The notes: a model not told the origin generated them from the sequence alone. Numbered from the stretch's first letter, positions 9,823 through 20,666 are shown. The stretch: 35,000 bases of DNA from Chromera velia (GCA_018398765.1 JAHBMJ010004979.1:1-35000); one strand, 5' to 3'. Translations and numbers: made by a program.

Positions 9823-10553
9823 TAATTTTTTTTTTGTTGTATTTTTTAGTCATTATGATCTTAAATACATTTGGTTCAGTCTAAAAGTTTAGTTTCAAAA
9901 CTTAGGCTCTCCATTTACTCCTAGTCGCCGTTAGTGTCCCTTGGTACCTGTGCCGCGGCAATACCACCGGCACTAGCAAAGGAACACTCCCCCCGTAGCT
10001 GTTTTTTCGGCTTTCTCTCCGCCTTCATACAGTAAACTGAAGCCTACTGAAACCTTGATATTACATGATTAGTCTAGCCTGATAATCGCCATCTGAATCC
10101 TAGTCTTCACCATCCCTGCAACTCTGCTAGCTTTGGTATTGGTCCTGGCTACGATTTGGTGTACCGCTCTCCACGGTTTTTCAATTTACTGCGTCGCAGG
10201 CACCGAGGGGGTATAAAAAAATTCTTTTATCCCACAGTGTGGGATAAGGTCAGCGGACCCCTTTCCCCCCTCTGGGTCCTAGTCTGAGTCTTATATACGC
10301 CGCCACTGGGTCCGTGTTATCCCATAGAGGGCGCCGCCACATTTGACCGTGAGTTAATCTATCATAAGCAACCCCCCAACTTATCCCACAGTATTGGATA
10401 AGCAGCTTTTTTTATGTTGCCCAAGGAGGACTGATTGAGATTGGAAGTAAATGGAGAGCCTAAAATATAGCCTAAGTTTCGAAACTAAACTTCTAGACTG
10501 AACCGAATGCATATATAGCGTTGAATAATAATAATAATCAAAAACAAAAAATT
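9823..10553. mobile_element. 731-bp nonautonomous TIR element with about 100-bp inverted termini
   Basis: The left arm (9823-9919) and the right arm (10446-10553) are inverted copies. Shared blocks include GGTTCAGTCTA, AAGTTTAGTTTC and GGCTCTCCATTTACT (9905-9919 versus 10446-10460 reversed). The right arm has an extra 12 bp that duplicates its own GCCTA word. The interior has no coding frame but carries a perfect palindrome at 10227-10247 (TTATCCCACA / TGTGGGATAA) and a related imperfect one at 10381-10402. It is MITE-like. I could not identify its target duplication, and a LINE abuts the right end. Confidence 0.78.
10227..10247. repeat. Perfect 21-bp palindrome inside the TIR element
   Basis: Ten-base arms TTATCCCACA and TGTGGGATAA around one G. 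Partial copies of the TTATCCCA word lie at about 10318 and 10381, so this is an internal repeated motif, perhaps a protein-binding site or part of a hairpin. Confidence 0.9.
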
Positions 10554-10560
10554 ACCATAC

Positions 10561-12216
10561 TAATAATGATGATGATGATGATGAGGTGACTTAACACGCC
10601 AGCCATCGTGTTCCAATGGTAAAGGGCAGTGTGTAAGCATTCATGTCATATTACAAGCTAGGAGCATGCTAGCGAATGCTCACCTAAAGCGACCGAACTT
10701 TAGGACTACTAGCTAGCAGAACACTGCTCCCCAAGATCGAGCAGTCTGGTCCTAGGCATACAGCAATGAGAGCACTGACTTTTCGGGCGTCCCTCTGAAG
10801 AAGAAGCGAGAAGTACCGCCTTACCCGCTCTTCGGCCTGCCCCACCCCCCTACCCCCTCGGGCTTCCTGTCTCTCTCCATGCTTATACACTTCTTCTATC
10901 GACATATGCTCCAGGCACCTATACCAGAGATTACTCAGTCTCCCCCGCGGCCCCTCCGTTCGGACACAAGTTGTCAGACGGTGAATCGGATCGTCAATCA
11001 ATTTTTCCCAACTTTTCTCTTCACAAGCTTTATAAATTGATTCAACCCTCCCCCCATGGTTTGTCCCCCCTCCAACAATAGTGCACAACAAAGGGTGGAA
11101 AACTGCCCCGGGGAAAGACAAGAACTGCTTGTAAAGAGGTTCTATCGAGGCAGACCATGAGCCCCCCTTCCCCTCCACTAAGCTTCCGATAACCAATTTT
11201 GTAAAGCGTTGGCTGCTACTATTCTCCTTCTGATATTCGGTTACTAGGCAAGCAGATGGAGGAAAAGACACACTCCCATGCATTCTTTGTCTCCCCTGCT
11301 TTCCCCCTCTCCTTTTTATCATAGAGACCGGGTTTACCCAATCTCCCATCCATTCGTTTACTTCTCTGTTTCTCGCTCCCCTTCTTAGCTTGCTATCTGA
11401 TATTCTAAAATCGACTTCATCTGGTTTACCTTCCAGGAGGGCAGGACTGACGGGTTATATAAGCTTCTTTGCAGACCCCGACCACACCCTTAACTCTCTC
11501 TTCCTGTGGCATGCCTACAATACTTGAGGCAAAGCTAATCGAGCAAGGGAGAGACTTCTCAAATACCCCCCCACTCTGACACTGAGAATCTTTCTTATGG
11601 GCCTCAGCCCAACGGCTGCAAGGGTGGGGAACATAAAAGAATTCCAGGACAGACGGAGAGACCAACGCACAAAACGGAACTGGAGGGAGTCTAAGCATCG
11701 GATGTCAGATTCTTGAATGGGGAGAGCTTCAAGGGAATGGGTGGCGGCGGGCTCCCACATCCCCTTGAAAAGGGATATGCGACTATGGGGGGAGAGCATA
11801 CCTATTGACGTACACAGACCGATAGCCCCCTGAACTCCCCTTTCTGCGGCTTCAAGTCTGGCGGTCACAGACTTGCGGGGGTTCATATCAGAAAAAACTT
11901 CACAGCTAAGATATCTGTAACTCTCTACCCACTCGACCGTCCGACCCTTGAAACGAATTTTATCTGCCCCCCCTCTACCTACCAATCTCATCACCTTTGT
12001 CTTCTTTAGATTCACCGTCAGCCCCCACTTATCATAATAGGTAGCCAACTGATTAATCCTCTTCTGGAGGTCTTGGAGGGAGTGTACAAAGATGATGAGG
12101 TCATCGGCATATCCAATGCTCTCCAGCAGTAGGTCTCCTAACCTCACTTCTGTCGGGGGTGTGTCTGGGGGGGAGAAGTTTAAGGCTCTGGGCTGAGCCT
12201 CTAACTCCCCCCTCCA
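10561..12216 (-). mobile_element. 5'-truncated LINE insertion with 8-bp target-site duplication
   Basis: TACCATAC occurs at 10553-10560 and again at 12217-12224, exactly bounding the element. The 3' end (minus strand, low coordinates) finishes in a CAT/TTA simple repeat at 10561-10586, a typical LINE-like tail. The coding part starts inside the RT domain, as expected from incomplete target-primed reverse transcription. The site is the outer edge of the 9823-10553 TIR element, so the LINE is the younger insertion. Confidence 0.82.
10684..12216 (-). pseudogene. LINE reverse transcriptase (YADD) and C-terminal region, two in-frame stops
   Basis: Seen: IGYADDLIIF (about 12082-12111), the catalytic RT motif C. 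It is followed by WGLTVNLKKTKVM (the next palm block), then YRYLSCEVF where LINEs usually have a YLG motif, then a long thumb/connection region. RT motifs A and B are absent because of 5' truncation. One frame continues over about 1.5 kb and is interrupted only by TAG 11515-11517 and TAA 11455-11457, each one C-to-T step from a Gln codon. There is no Cys/His finger or RNase H like that at 1.5-2.6 kb, so this is a different LINE family. It ends at 10684. Confidence 0.8.
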
Positions 12217-12224
12217 TACCATAC

Positions 12225-12804
12225 CTTATAGCTATTAGCTACTATACGTACCGTGTGAGACCAGTATTTTTCGATCTGTAAACATGTGTGTACGGTTTAA
12301 TAACTTTAATTTATGTATAGACTATAGATATATACTTGGTAGACACATTTAATAGTGCATCTTTGGTCTCTCATATTTCAGGCTCAGACTCGTCGAGGAG
12401 AGATTCCGGGTGCAAATGCGACAGCCAAAGAATTCAGGCAAAACCAGTCATTCCAACAGAATCTTCATGACACATGATCGACCGACTGATCCATCGAGAC
12501 AGATCGAGAAGGATCGGTCGAAGCTGTACAAACAAAGAGGGATAAACGAGAAGCTTGTAGAGAAAGGGGCTTTTTGCTTCACTGGACGGAATCATCTGCA
12601 TCTGCGCCGTGTGCTCTACAAGGCCTGTCTCTCTGTCTGTTTGTGTGTGCGTATGTCAGAGTCGGGACTCGGGAGAGGAGAATATTGCAGGGATTCTACA
12701 GATCTGCTTGCACTTCTACGTCTGTGAATTTGACGGTGCCTCGAGAATCCACCCCTTGCAAGACTCGGAGGGGAAGGCAGCACGGTCCCTTAATTCCCCC
12801 TCAC
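12225..12804. other. Intergenic or 3' region of the minus-strand coiled-coil gene
   Basis: The last exon of the minus-strand gene should lie here, because the exon ending at 12805 leaves in phase 2. Two minus-strand candidates fit that phase. One follows an acceptor near 12530 and reads about 24 codons to a TGA. The other follows an acceptor near 12630 and reads about 15 codons. I cannot choose between them. Confidence 0.3.
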
Positions 12805-14155
12805 CCTTTCCGAATCGAGGCGCCAGCCATCCCTTTCGAGGCGTCAGCCCCTGTAGGTGCTTTGAAAAGAACAGAGGGTCTCTTGCCCTGAAGTCCTTTT
12901 CCCTCTTTGCCCTTCCCCTTGTGCTGAGATGTAATAGACACGCGCTTTGCTGCCGCCGCCTGTGGAACTTTCCTTCCCGCCTCCTGCACACAAGCACATT
13001 GCTGCATTGTACACAGACAAAGAAGGACATTTACGAATGCGCCTACTGATTGGCCCTTCTGCTGCTTCAGTGTGTCTCGAAGACCGCTCCGTCAAGCCTC
13101 CCCTTTCCATTTCCTAGTGCGCCCCTTGACAGACCTTTCGGCACGAGAGATCATCGTTGCATGCGTCCACTTTCTTCTGGTGCTCCTGAATCTTTGCCTC
13201 AACCGATTCGCGCTGCACTCATGCAATCAGGATGTTCACAGGCACAAGGGCAAATACATACATCACACACACACACTCACGGAATCGCATACACACACTC
13301 ACGGAATCAAAATTCTTCTCTTCCATATGTATGCACACATACAAAAGGTCAGATGCAGCTGCAGATTTTAATGCTTGCTTCTGCAGAACACAGAGTGCAT
13401 GGTTGCTGAACCCTTGAATGAGGTCCATCGATCGGAGGGGAAAAGTCCCAGAGAGAGAATTAAAAGGGGGGAAAGACAAAAACGAAATTTGAATCGGACT
13501 ACAGGCACTGTCCTTGAAATTTCTGCTGCCTTGCTGGCTTTCTTCGCATTCCTACCATCCCTCCATGGTACCAGAGCCTGACCGACCTTCTTATGCTCAG
13601 CCATCAAGGCCTCCCGAAGTGCCGTGACGCGACTGCGCAGAGCCTCCATGCACTTCTCTGCCGTCTCCTCTGGGCTGTCCGTCTCCTCGTCCCCCTTCCC
13701 TGTGCCTGTCTGTGAGGAGCCGTTTTCCTTGTCTTTGTCGGTCTCGGGCATTTTTGAGGAGTGGATCCTGCATGAAGGAGGAGAACGGAAACAAAGGGAA
13801 AGGAAAAGAAACGCCTAATTGGCGGTTGGTAAAAAAGCAGAAAAAGGTGAACAACGCGAAAAAAGGAACAAAAACAAACAGCCACGGTGTAGAGTGCGCA
13901 ACAGACATGCATCCACACATCCAGAGACTGAGAGGAGGGAGAGAATGGAAAGCGCAGGCCGATCGCAAGACTGACTGACACGCTGCAGAATCTGTCCTGG
14001 GCCTTCTGGAACTCTTGTTTGAGAGAATTCACGTCCACTGCAGGAAGGAGGCCCTTCTGTCCCTGCAAGGCCACATTCTCATCATTCTCCTCCACGATCT
14101 TTCCGTGACCCTCTTCGAGCTCTCGGATGCCCTCGGACAGAAGTGTCAAAGCTGC

Positions 14156-14209
<54 letters not shown>

Positions 14210-14327
14210 TTAGCGAAAAACAGTCAGGGAGAAAAAGAAGAATCAGAAGAAGAATTCTATAATGAAACAGGTCAGTTTCTTGTGAAAGGTTGTACTCTCG
14301 CGGATATGAACGTATTCTATGGCAAAA

Positions 14328-14370
<43 letters not shown>

Positions 14371-15947
14371 TTACTTCCGAAATGCACATCTCAGAGGCCA
14401 TATAAGTTCTTTCTTTTCTTTCTTTCTTTCTTTCTGTCTTTCTTTCTTTCCTTTCTTCCTTCTTTCCTTCCTTCCTCTTTTCCTTCCTTCCTTTCTTTCT
14501 TTCTTTCTTTTTCGTTCGACTGTCTTCGTCACGTAAGCGGGGTCCTCTCGCCCTTTCAGCAGTGACCAACCGAGCAACCAACCCATGCAGTCTCCCTCTG
14601 CACTGCATGTACTCGCTGCTGACCCTCAAAGAACTTATGGAGATCCTCTGTGGAAGTGATGTGGTCCATGTCTTCGTCTCCCTCCTCCGCATCGTCGTCC
14701 TCGAATCCAAACGCTTCAGAGAAACATAGAAAGAGATAAATACCCTGACGGACTGACTAACGGACTGTGTCATTGTTTTCCTTCTCGAAACACACAAGAC
14801 ACGCAGAGGGAGGCACAGTATACTATAGGCAGACATGGAAATCAGGCACAGTAGGAAATTTGGCAAGCAGGAAGCCGGCCAACAAGACAGACAGGCATAA
14901 AGAAAAACAAGCCCTTGTGCAAATTAAATGCCTGTGTTGGAAATGGAAGACCCTCCGGAAAGAAGAGAGCATCGAACGACCTTCTTGGCACCCACCCACA
15001 CATATTGGTGGACAGGCCAGGCAGACAATGATGGTGTCACACACATTCCCACACTGTTCGTTCGATGGCTTGATGGCTCCTTCGATCAGGCCACTTCCCT
15101 TTGCTGAAGAACTCCGCACCCTAGCTCCTGACTCACAGAACTTAGCACTTCTTTCTTTCTTTCCTTTGTCGCGTCCCTGCTTGCTTTCGACTTTCTGACT
15201 GACTGACTGTCAAGAGGGAAGTCAGGGTCCTGCAGTCTCCTGAAGAACTTGTCCTCCGTCTTCCTCTGAAGAAGAATGTTGACAGTGCCCTGGATTCCCT
15301 TCCCGACCTCCTCCTTCTTTGCCCCCTCCTTCAGTGCAGTACTCTCCTTCTGCCCAGCTACCTGCACATACAAATCCACAGAGAAGCACGCAGCTCTTGG
15401 GCCCGTCTGCTGTTCGTGAAGGGAGTCTGCCGCTCGTCCGTCACAAGGGCAGTGGAACAGGCAGCGACTGGAGCCCTAGGCTCGTCGTCACACCCGAGCA
15501 GCATTTTCAAAGTTGCGAGAATGGGACTAGAAAAGCAGGTGCTGACGAGAAGAAACAAAGGGAACGAAACAGAAAAGAAGCGCGGGTGGATGTCCCATCA
15601 CACTCTCATTTCATTATGGACCTGCAGTGATTGGAGCAGCAGTTGAAGTAGACGGAAGAATGGCCTCACTGCAGTGTGAAACCTGTGCGAGACAGCTAAC
15701 TTGGAACAACATTGGCACCGACCATTTTTTGTTGCAGCTTGTCCATTTCGAGGATGAACGTGTTGGCCGATCGTGACAGCAGACGGCGCAAACAAAACAG
15801 GAAGGAACCGGCAAGCGCCCTGTAAAGCGAGCAATCCAGTTAGCCAAAACAGGAAAAGTCTCCAACTGGGGATCGCAACTACTGTTTTTGCGGGGGACCA
15901 AAAATCTTCCAGTTCTGTGCCTTGATGATGTACGTCTGAATGGGCAA
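12805..15947 (-). CDS. Eight-exon coiled-coil protein, possibly BAP31-like; ends incomplete
   Basis: Exons on the minus strand, in order: 15947-15883, 15819-15723, 15361-15208, 14713-14579, 14151-13980, 13767-13587, 13212-13135, 12983-12805. All seven junction phases agree (2, 0, 1, 1, 2, 0, 0), and the assembled 353 codons contain no stop. This is strong support for a real gene. Exon 2 encodes a hydrophobic helix with LRRLL, followed by charged coiled coil (LQQK ... KEGAKKEE). A run of that type after a membrane helix resembles the third membrane segment and tail of BAP31, an ER membrane sorting and quality-control protein, but the match is loose and the first two membrane helices are not found. 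Exon 4 is acidic (FEDDDAEEGDED), exons 5-7 are heptad-like, and exon 8 is Lys-rich. Start and final exon are uncertain. Introns are full of microsatellites. Confidence 0.6.
13259..13318 (+). repeat. CA repeat with two copies of ACTCACGGAATC
   Basis: Short CA runs interrupted twice by ACTCACGGAATC (about 13271 and 13297). It lies in an intron of the minus-strand gene. Confidence 0.8.
14157..14207 (+). repeat. AAAG/GA microsatellite
   Basis: (GAAA)n followed by about 12 GA dinucleotides. It begins at the 3' splice site region of the exon starting at 14151 on the minus strand, so the acceptor polypyrimidine tract is itself this repeat read as CT/CTTT. Confidence 0.93.
14327..14371 (+). repeat. 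(CT)n(CA)n compound microsatellite
   Basis: About 11 CT then about 11 CA units, in an intron. Confidence 0.95.
14409..14514 (+). repeat. (CTTT)n/(CCTT)n microsatellite
   Basis: About 100 bp of imperfect CTTT and CCTT units, in an intron of the minus-strand gene. Confidence 0.93.
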
Positions 15948-16134
15948 CTGGAAGCAATCCACAAAAGTCGATGACAAGTCACAATCGCTTCGATCCGGAA
16001 GGCTTGTATAATAATTTCTGGACTGTCAGCGGAAGCTCTAGAGGCGAAGAAGGCAGTGGATTCAATGGGAAATTTCAGTCAAGGATTCCAGTGTCAGAAG
16101 TGCCAGCATGCATGTGCCAGCATGTGCATGCCAG

Positions 16135-16240
16135 CGCAATCTGCCGGCCATTGTGCCGGCCGGCCTTCTAGCTCTCCATGCGGGAAACGGCGGACGGCCG
16201 GGCCCCGGCCGCGCGGGCCGCGCGCGCGCGGGGATCGTCA
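16135..16240. promoter_or_regulatory. Strongly GC-rich, CpG-dense block between divergent genes
   Basis: 16135-16240 contains CCGGCC clusters and an alternating CGCGCGCGCG run near 16220-16232, in a window that is otherwise mixed or AT-rich. It lies between the minus-strand coiled-coil gene (upstream of 15947) and the plus-strand gene at 16662. Inference: a shared promoter or CpG island, with possible Z-DNA tendency. No core promoter motif is seen. Confidence 0.35.
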
Positions 16241-16661
16241 CCGATTTGTTGGGGAGGCGTCACTGAGATTATCTGAGATGGTGTCAGAGCGTGTCAGATT
16301 TCGCCTACAGGTCCTATATCGTACAGGAGTCAGACGATCATCAAAAGCCGGGCAGTCTGAACGGACCTGGCTTCAGGAACTGTTCCTACTTTGGAAGGAG
16401 CGCGTCGCGGTTTCCACTAGACTCATGCAGGCGGAGACGGATGATCTGCCGAGAGACGAGGAAAATTTCGATCAAAGAATGTTGTCGATTTGTTGTGTAA
16501 GTTACAAGCGAAGGTCTGGAAGTCAAAGACTCTGACGGTTGAGTGTCCGGGTAGGACATCCTTTTCTGTTGTAGAAAAACAGCAGGTTGATGCATTCTCG
16601 CTCCTCTGTGACTCAGAGCTCTTTTCCACCATTTGGCTTCCTCATCTGTCAGTCAGTCAGT

Positions 16662-18442
16662 ATGGAGACGGGAAACGACTCTGAAGGTTCTGTGGCACAG
16701 GGCGACCGTCTACGTTCCGTGCAGTCACTGTTGAACACTCGGGAACTACATCAAAAGCCAAAGATAGGGCAAATGACTGAACAGAGCTCAGGTGAGCATG
16801 AGGGATTGCTTGCTTGGCTCGTGTCCTTCGTCTTTTCGAGTGAACAATGCGGTCGTCTTTTTTTTTTCGGATGACAGTTGGCGTTTCTCCCTCTCTATCG
16901 CTGCATTTCTTTGCACTGCCCGATCCATCGGCTGGTCTTCTGCGTCTGGGTCGGGCTGTGCGTCCATATCTTGGTTTTTCTCTCTGCAGGCTAGCCTGTC
17001 TGAATGATAATGCAAAAGAGAAAGACTGTCGTTACCTTGATTGATTGATTGATTGTCTGATTAATTAATTAATTAATTAATTAATTAATTGGTTGATTGA
17101 CTGACTGACTGACCGGCCAGTGGATTTTGATTTTATGGATTTGTCGAATGATGATCTGGTTGCTTGACTGTGGATTGATTGATGCGTTGATGACTGGATC
17201 AATAGATTGATTTGTTGTCTGACTCCATGTAAGCCAATGGGAAAGTTCATATGAGGCTCCCGTCTCCCTTTGAGGCTGTCAGTCAGTCTGTGCCTGCGTG
17301 TCGATCGGGTTGCGTGCTGGATGGTTGTCTCATTTTCCGGTTGCCTGTCAGAGAAAGCAAAACTTGATTGGTGGGAATAAGACCAAGGTGGTACTGTCTC
17401 CTCCCCGGTTTCCTTGTGCTCGTCTGTACAACTCCGGTCTTTTCCTTTCGCCTGCTTCTCCTCCCTGTCCAACCGTTCCGTCCGTGCAGTGTTGACTCGT
17501 CTGCGGGGTTTCCTCCCTGCACTCAAGGAGGCCAACAAGGCGCTCGAAGAGACCGGAGACGCGAGGGAGAATGGGAGTGGGAGTGTGGGCGTTTCGTCTG
17601 GTGCCGTTGGGGATCCCTCGTCTGTCTTGGGTGGTGCGGTCGTGGAGATGAGCGTTGCAATGGGTGTGTATGATGTGAACGGAGACGGGGGAGGGATGGA
17701 GGCAGTAGATCAGACGATTCCTCGTGTAGACGTGGACGGGAAGTTTCTCCAGCAGGGGGATGAAGGGGATAGTGTTCGGGTGGGGGAGGGTGGGGGGAGG
17801 AAAAGAGCCAAGAGAGAAGAGGGGGGGCTTTCCAGCCCCTCTTGTGACCCTAAGGAAACCGCCCGGCTGAAAGCCGTCTCCCGTCTCCTGCAGGGAGGGG
17901 CAGGGGGTTCTTCTGGAGGGTTGACGAGTTCGAGCGGCCTACACCCAGCAGCTTCGTCTTCCAAAGAGAACAAGCAGACCGCAAGCCCGAACATGGGTGG
18001 TATGAGAGAGGGGACACGAGTCCAGCCTTCTTCTGCCGACGCCCGTGCGTCCATGTCCATGTCCTCCAAGTCTGGTTCGAAGTCTGGGGAGGGAGGTGGG
18101 TCGAGCCAGAGGCGGCGGTTGGAGTTTGACTCTGACGACGAAGAGGATGAAGGTGGAGATCAACAAAACGGAGAAAGGGGTCGAGGGAAGAAGTGTCGTA
18201 CAGGGAGACGTTTTGTTGATCAGAGAGCAGGAATTGAAATTCATTGTGTAGGTTCGTCTGGAGGGGAGGAGGAGGGGGAGGAGGAGGAGGAAGAAGAAGA
18301 AGATGGAGAAGGAGAAGAACAAGAGGAGGAGGAAGAGGAGGGGGGGAAAAGGGAAGAGGAGAAAAGAGAAGTGGGTGTGAAGAGAGCAATACAAGAACGA
18401 AAGGACAAGAATGATATCAAAAGCCACGGGGAAAGAGCTTGA
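16662..18442 (+). CDS. NOPCHAP1 (C12orf45/DUF4598)-like protein, two exons
   Basis: Exons 16662-16791 (ATG, donor GTGAGC) and 17490-18442 (acceptor GTGCAG, stop TGA) join in phase 1 to give 360 aa. Seen: DRLRSVQSLLNTRELHQKPK near residues 15-34, LRGFLPALKEANKALEE at 48-64, VVEMSVAMGVYD at 94-105, then a basic KRAKREEG patch and a very acidic tail near 300-335. Known: NOPCHAP1 has a short 'FLP..  AN..L' helix and an 'I-E-M..A' block before an acidic tail, and it bridges the box C/D snoRNP protein NOP58 to the R2TP chaperone complex in the nucleus. Inference from this motif order; the length is greater than in animals because of a Gly/Ser-rich insert at about 140-230. The 698-bp intron holds simple repeats. 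Confidence 0.58.
17037..17110 (+). repeat. TTGA/TTAA/TGAC simple repeat in intron
   Basis: (TTGA)n, then about eight TTAA units, then (TGAC)n. It lies in the intron of the NOPCHAP1-like gene. Confidence 0.9.
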
Positions 18443-19665
18443 GAGCTACCCTATTAAATTCGTGGTCAAATTACTGGCAAAATTTCTGGTGAGTCAGTGG
18501 TGACCAGTAATTTTACCAGTAAAAGGTGAAATCTGACCAGTAATTTTAAAAATTACGAGTGCGATCGAAAACATCGGATCGAACTCAGGCTTTAAAACTG
18601 TAAGTAACTGTACGGTAGCATAGGGAGCTAGGTAATGATTTTGAGGCTTAATTTTTCATACAAAAAAAACTTAGTTGTAGTGAGTCTATAACCGATTACA
18701 GTCCTTATATGAGTCTTACAAACACTTTCGAAACTTGAAAACTAGCTTGAAAGAATATACTACTATAAAAATTATCGGTTAATACAACGTTTAATGACAA
18801 TTTAGTAGCAATTAAAAACTAGAGGTGAGACGCTGGAGGAGGACTGTGGTTCATTGTAATGCATATTCGGCAGAGATAGGAAGGTGTACTTCACACTGAG
18901 CCTAGCACTAAGCCTTAAAGGCCTCGCAAGGGGCAACTCATGGATAGTTCTAATGAAGGAGCCATTAGGAGCTATCGCTACCTACTCGGGCCACTCCACA
19001 AATTACTAAAAAGTAGCAGTGCTTTGATACATTTCTCAGGTATGTCTCACCTGGGTGGATAGAATTTAAGCCTACGATTGCAGAGGAGGCAAATTAAGAA
19101 CCTGTTTTCTTTTGACGAGAAGACTGCATGGTCTTGTCTTGTCTTGTTGTAAGTAAGAGATGGGGTCAGCCCGCCTCAGCCGCCGTGCAAACTGTGCGCC
19201 GCCGCCCTCGGCACGTCCGACCGGGAAGCTAAAATTGTGCATGCATGCATGATCAACGCAATTAATACAAGGTGCGGCCTCTTTAGGGAGGCCTACAATA
19301 AGCGAGTATGAGGTATTTTTTTTTATTTATGCATTCTAGTACCATTTTTACCTACTCCGGCTTACTCCCGCTTGCTCCGGCTCTAAACAGACAATTTGCC
19401 TACAACAACTTCCAGTATAGGTTTTGATACTTTAATTGTATAGTTCAATTTAATACAGTAGCAATTAGTTTATTTCAAGTATGTAGAGAATTCTATAAAA
19501 AGTTTTAGGAGAAATTTTAAAAACAATTTCTAGAAAAATGATTCTTTCGTTGAATTACATTCAACGTGAATGATGATCGATGTTTTTGTTATCCTACCGC
19601 GTCCCCATATATGACTTGAATTGATCCTAATTGATTCGAATCTAGAATTGAAGTAACTCATTCAC
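18443..19665. other. AT-rich intergenic region with hairpins, no gene seen
   Basis: It starts with an inverted repeat at about 18474-18521: TTACTGGCAAAATTTCTGGT against the reverse of GACCAGTAATTTTACCAGTA. The word TGACCAGTAATTTTA occurs twice (about 18507 and 18533). A second hairpin lies near 18946-18978 (ATAGTTCTAATG / CATTAGGAGCTAT). 19340-19385 repeats a CTCCGGCT-like word three times. No coding frame is credible. Confidence 0.5.
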
Positions 19666-19675
19666 CTACATGCAC

Positions 19676-19906
19676 AGATACAGACACAGAGACACAGAGA
19701 CACAGACACACAGACACACAGACACACAGACAGATAGACAGACACACACACACACACACACACAGACACACAGACACACAGACATACATACACACACACA
19801 CACACACACATACACACATACACACATACACACATACACACATACACACACACATACACACACACATACACACACACACACACACAGACACACACACAGA
19901 GGTACT

Positions 19907-19949
<43 letters not shown>
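19676..19949 (+). repeat. CA/GACA/GA microsatellite block
   Basis: (ACAG)n passing into (CA)n with TACA interruptions and ending in about 18 GA units. Cys-Val-Cys frames on the minus strand are artefacts of this repeat. Confidence 0.97.
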
Positions 19950-19951
<2 letters not shown>

Positions 19952-20144
19952 CTCATGGGTAAGATTCACCTTTCTCCAGCATCTCGTACATCTTTGTATT
20001 CGTTTTCGTTCCGTCTCCCTGTTCGTTTTCCGTCTCAGTCGGATTTTCTCTCCTGTTCCGTGTATCTGAAGGACGGACAGACAGACTAGCAGACAGACAG
20101 AGAGATAGACACGCAGTCAGACAGAGCCATATGCGCACGGTGCA

Positions 20145-20162
20145 CACACACAAGTACACACA

Positions 20163-20214
<52 letters not shown>

Positions 20215-20300
20215 ACACACACACACACACACACAGAAAAGAGACACACACACACACACACACACATACAAACACACACACATACAAACACACACACACA

Positions 20301-20339
<39 letters not shown>
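20145..20339 (+). repeat. CA/GA microsatellite block
   Basis: (CA)n, then (GA)n at about 20181-20210, then about 125 bp of (CA)n with small interruptions. Confidence 0.97.
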
Positions 20340-20572
20340 CAACGCTTCCAAACCGTCTGTCTTTTTCTGTACATGCGCACACCTACAGTATGATACACTT
20401 CACAGGTGCATGGTTCAGCAGGTCGCCAGCATTTTCTCGGCCCCGAACACTGGCTGCAAATACGTCTTAGAATACATCTTACGTGTTTTTTTCCGTAAGG
20501 TCCACTACCCTGCCATGCCCTGCTTGTCTTGCCTGCTTGTGGTTCTGTTGGGTGTTTGCACAAACACAAACA
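20340..20572 (-). other. Unique island between microsatellites; possible exon
   Basis: On the minus strand an acceptor-like TTGCAG near 20456 is followed by about 22 open codons with ordinary composition, to a GTAGGT donor near 20390. A similar candidate at about 19961-20068 lies on the other side of the repeat. The phases of the two do not fit each other, so I do not call a gene. Confidence 0.2.
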
Positions 20573-20666
20573 AACATACATACACACATATTAATACTTA
20601 TACACACAGGCACACACGTACACACACACATACACACGTACACACACGTACACACACACGTGCACA

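Noticed and set aside
17710-18427. Minus-strand ORFs opposite the NOPCHAP1-like exon
   Set aside because: Low-complexity Pro/Leu/Phe shadows of the acidic and Gly/Ser-rich plus-strand coding sequence.
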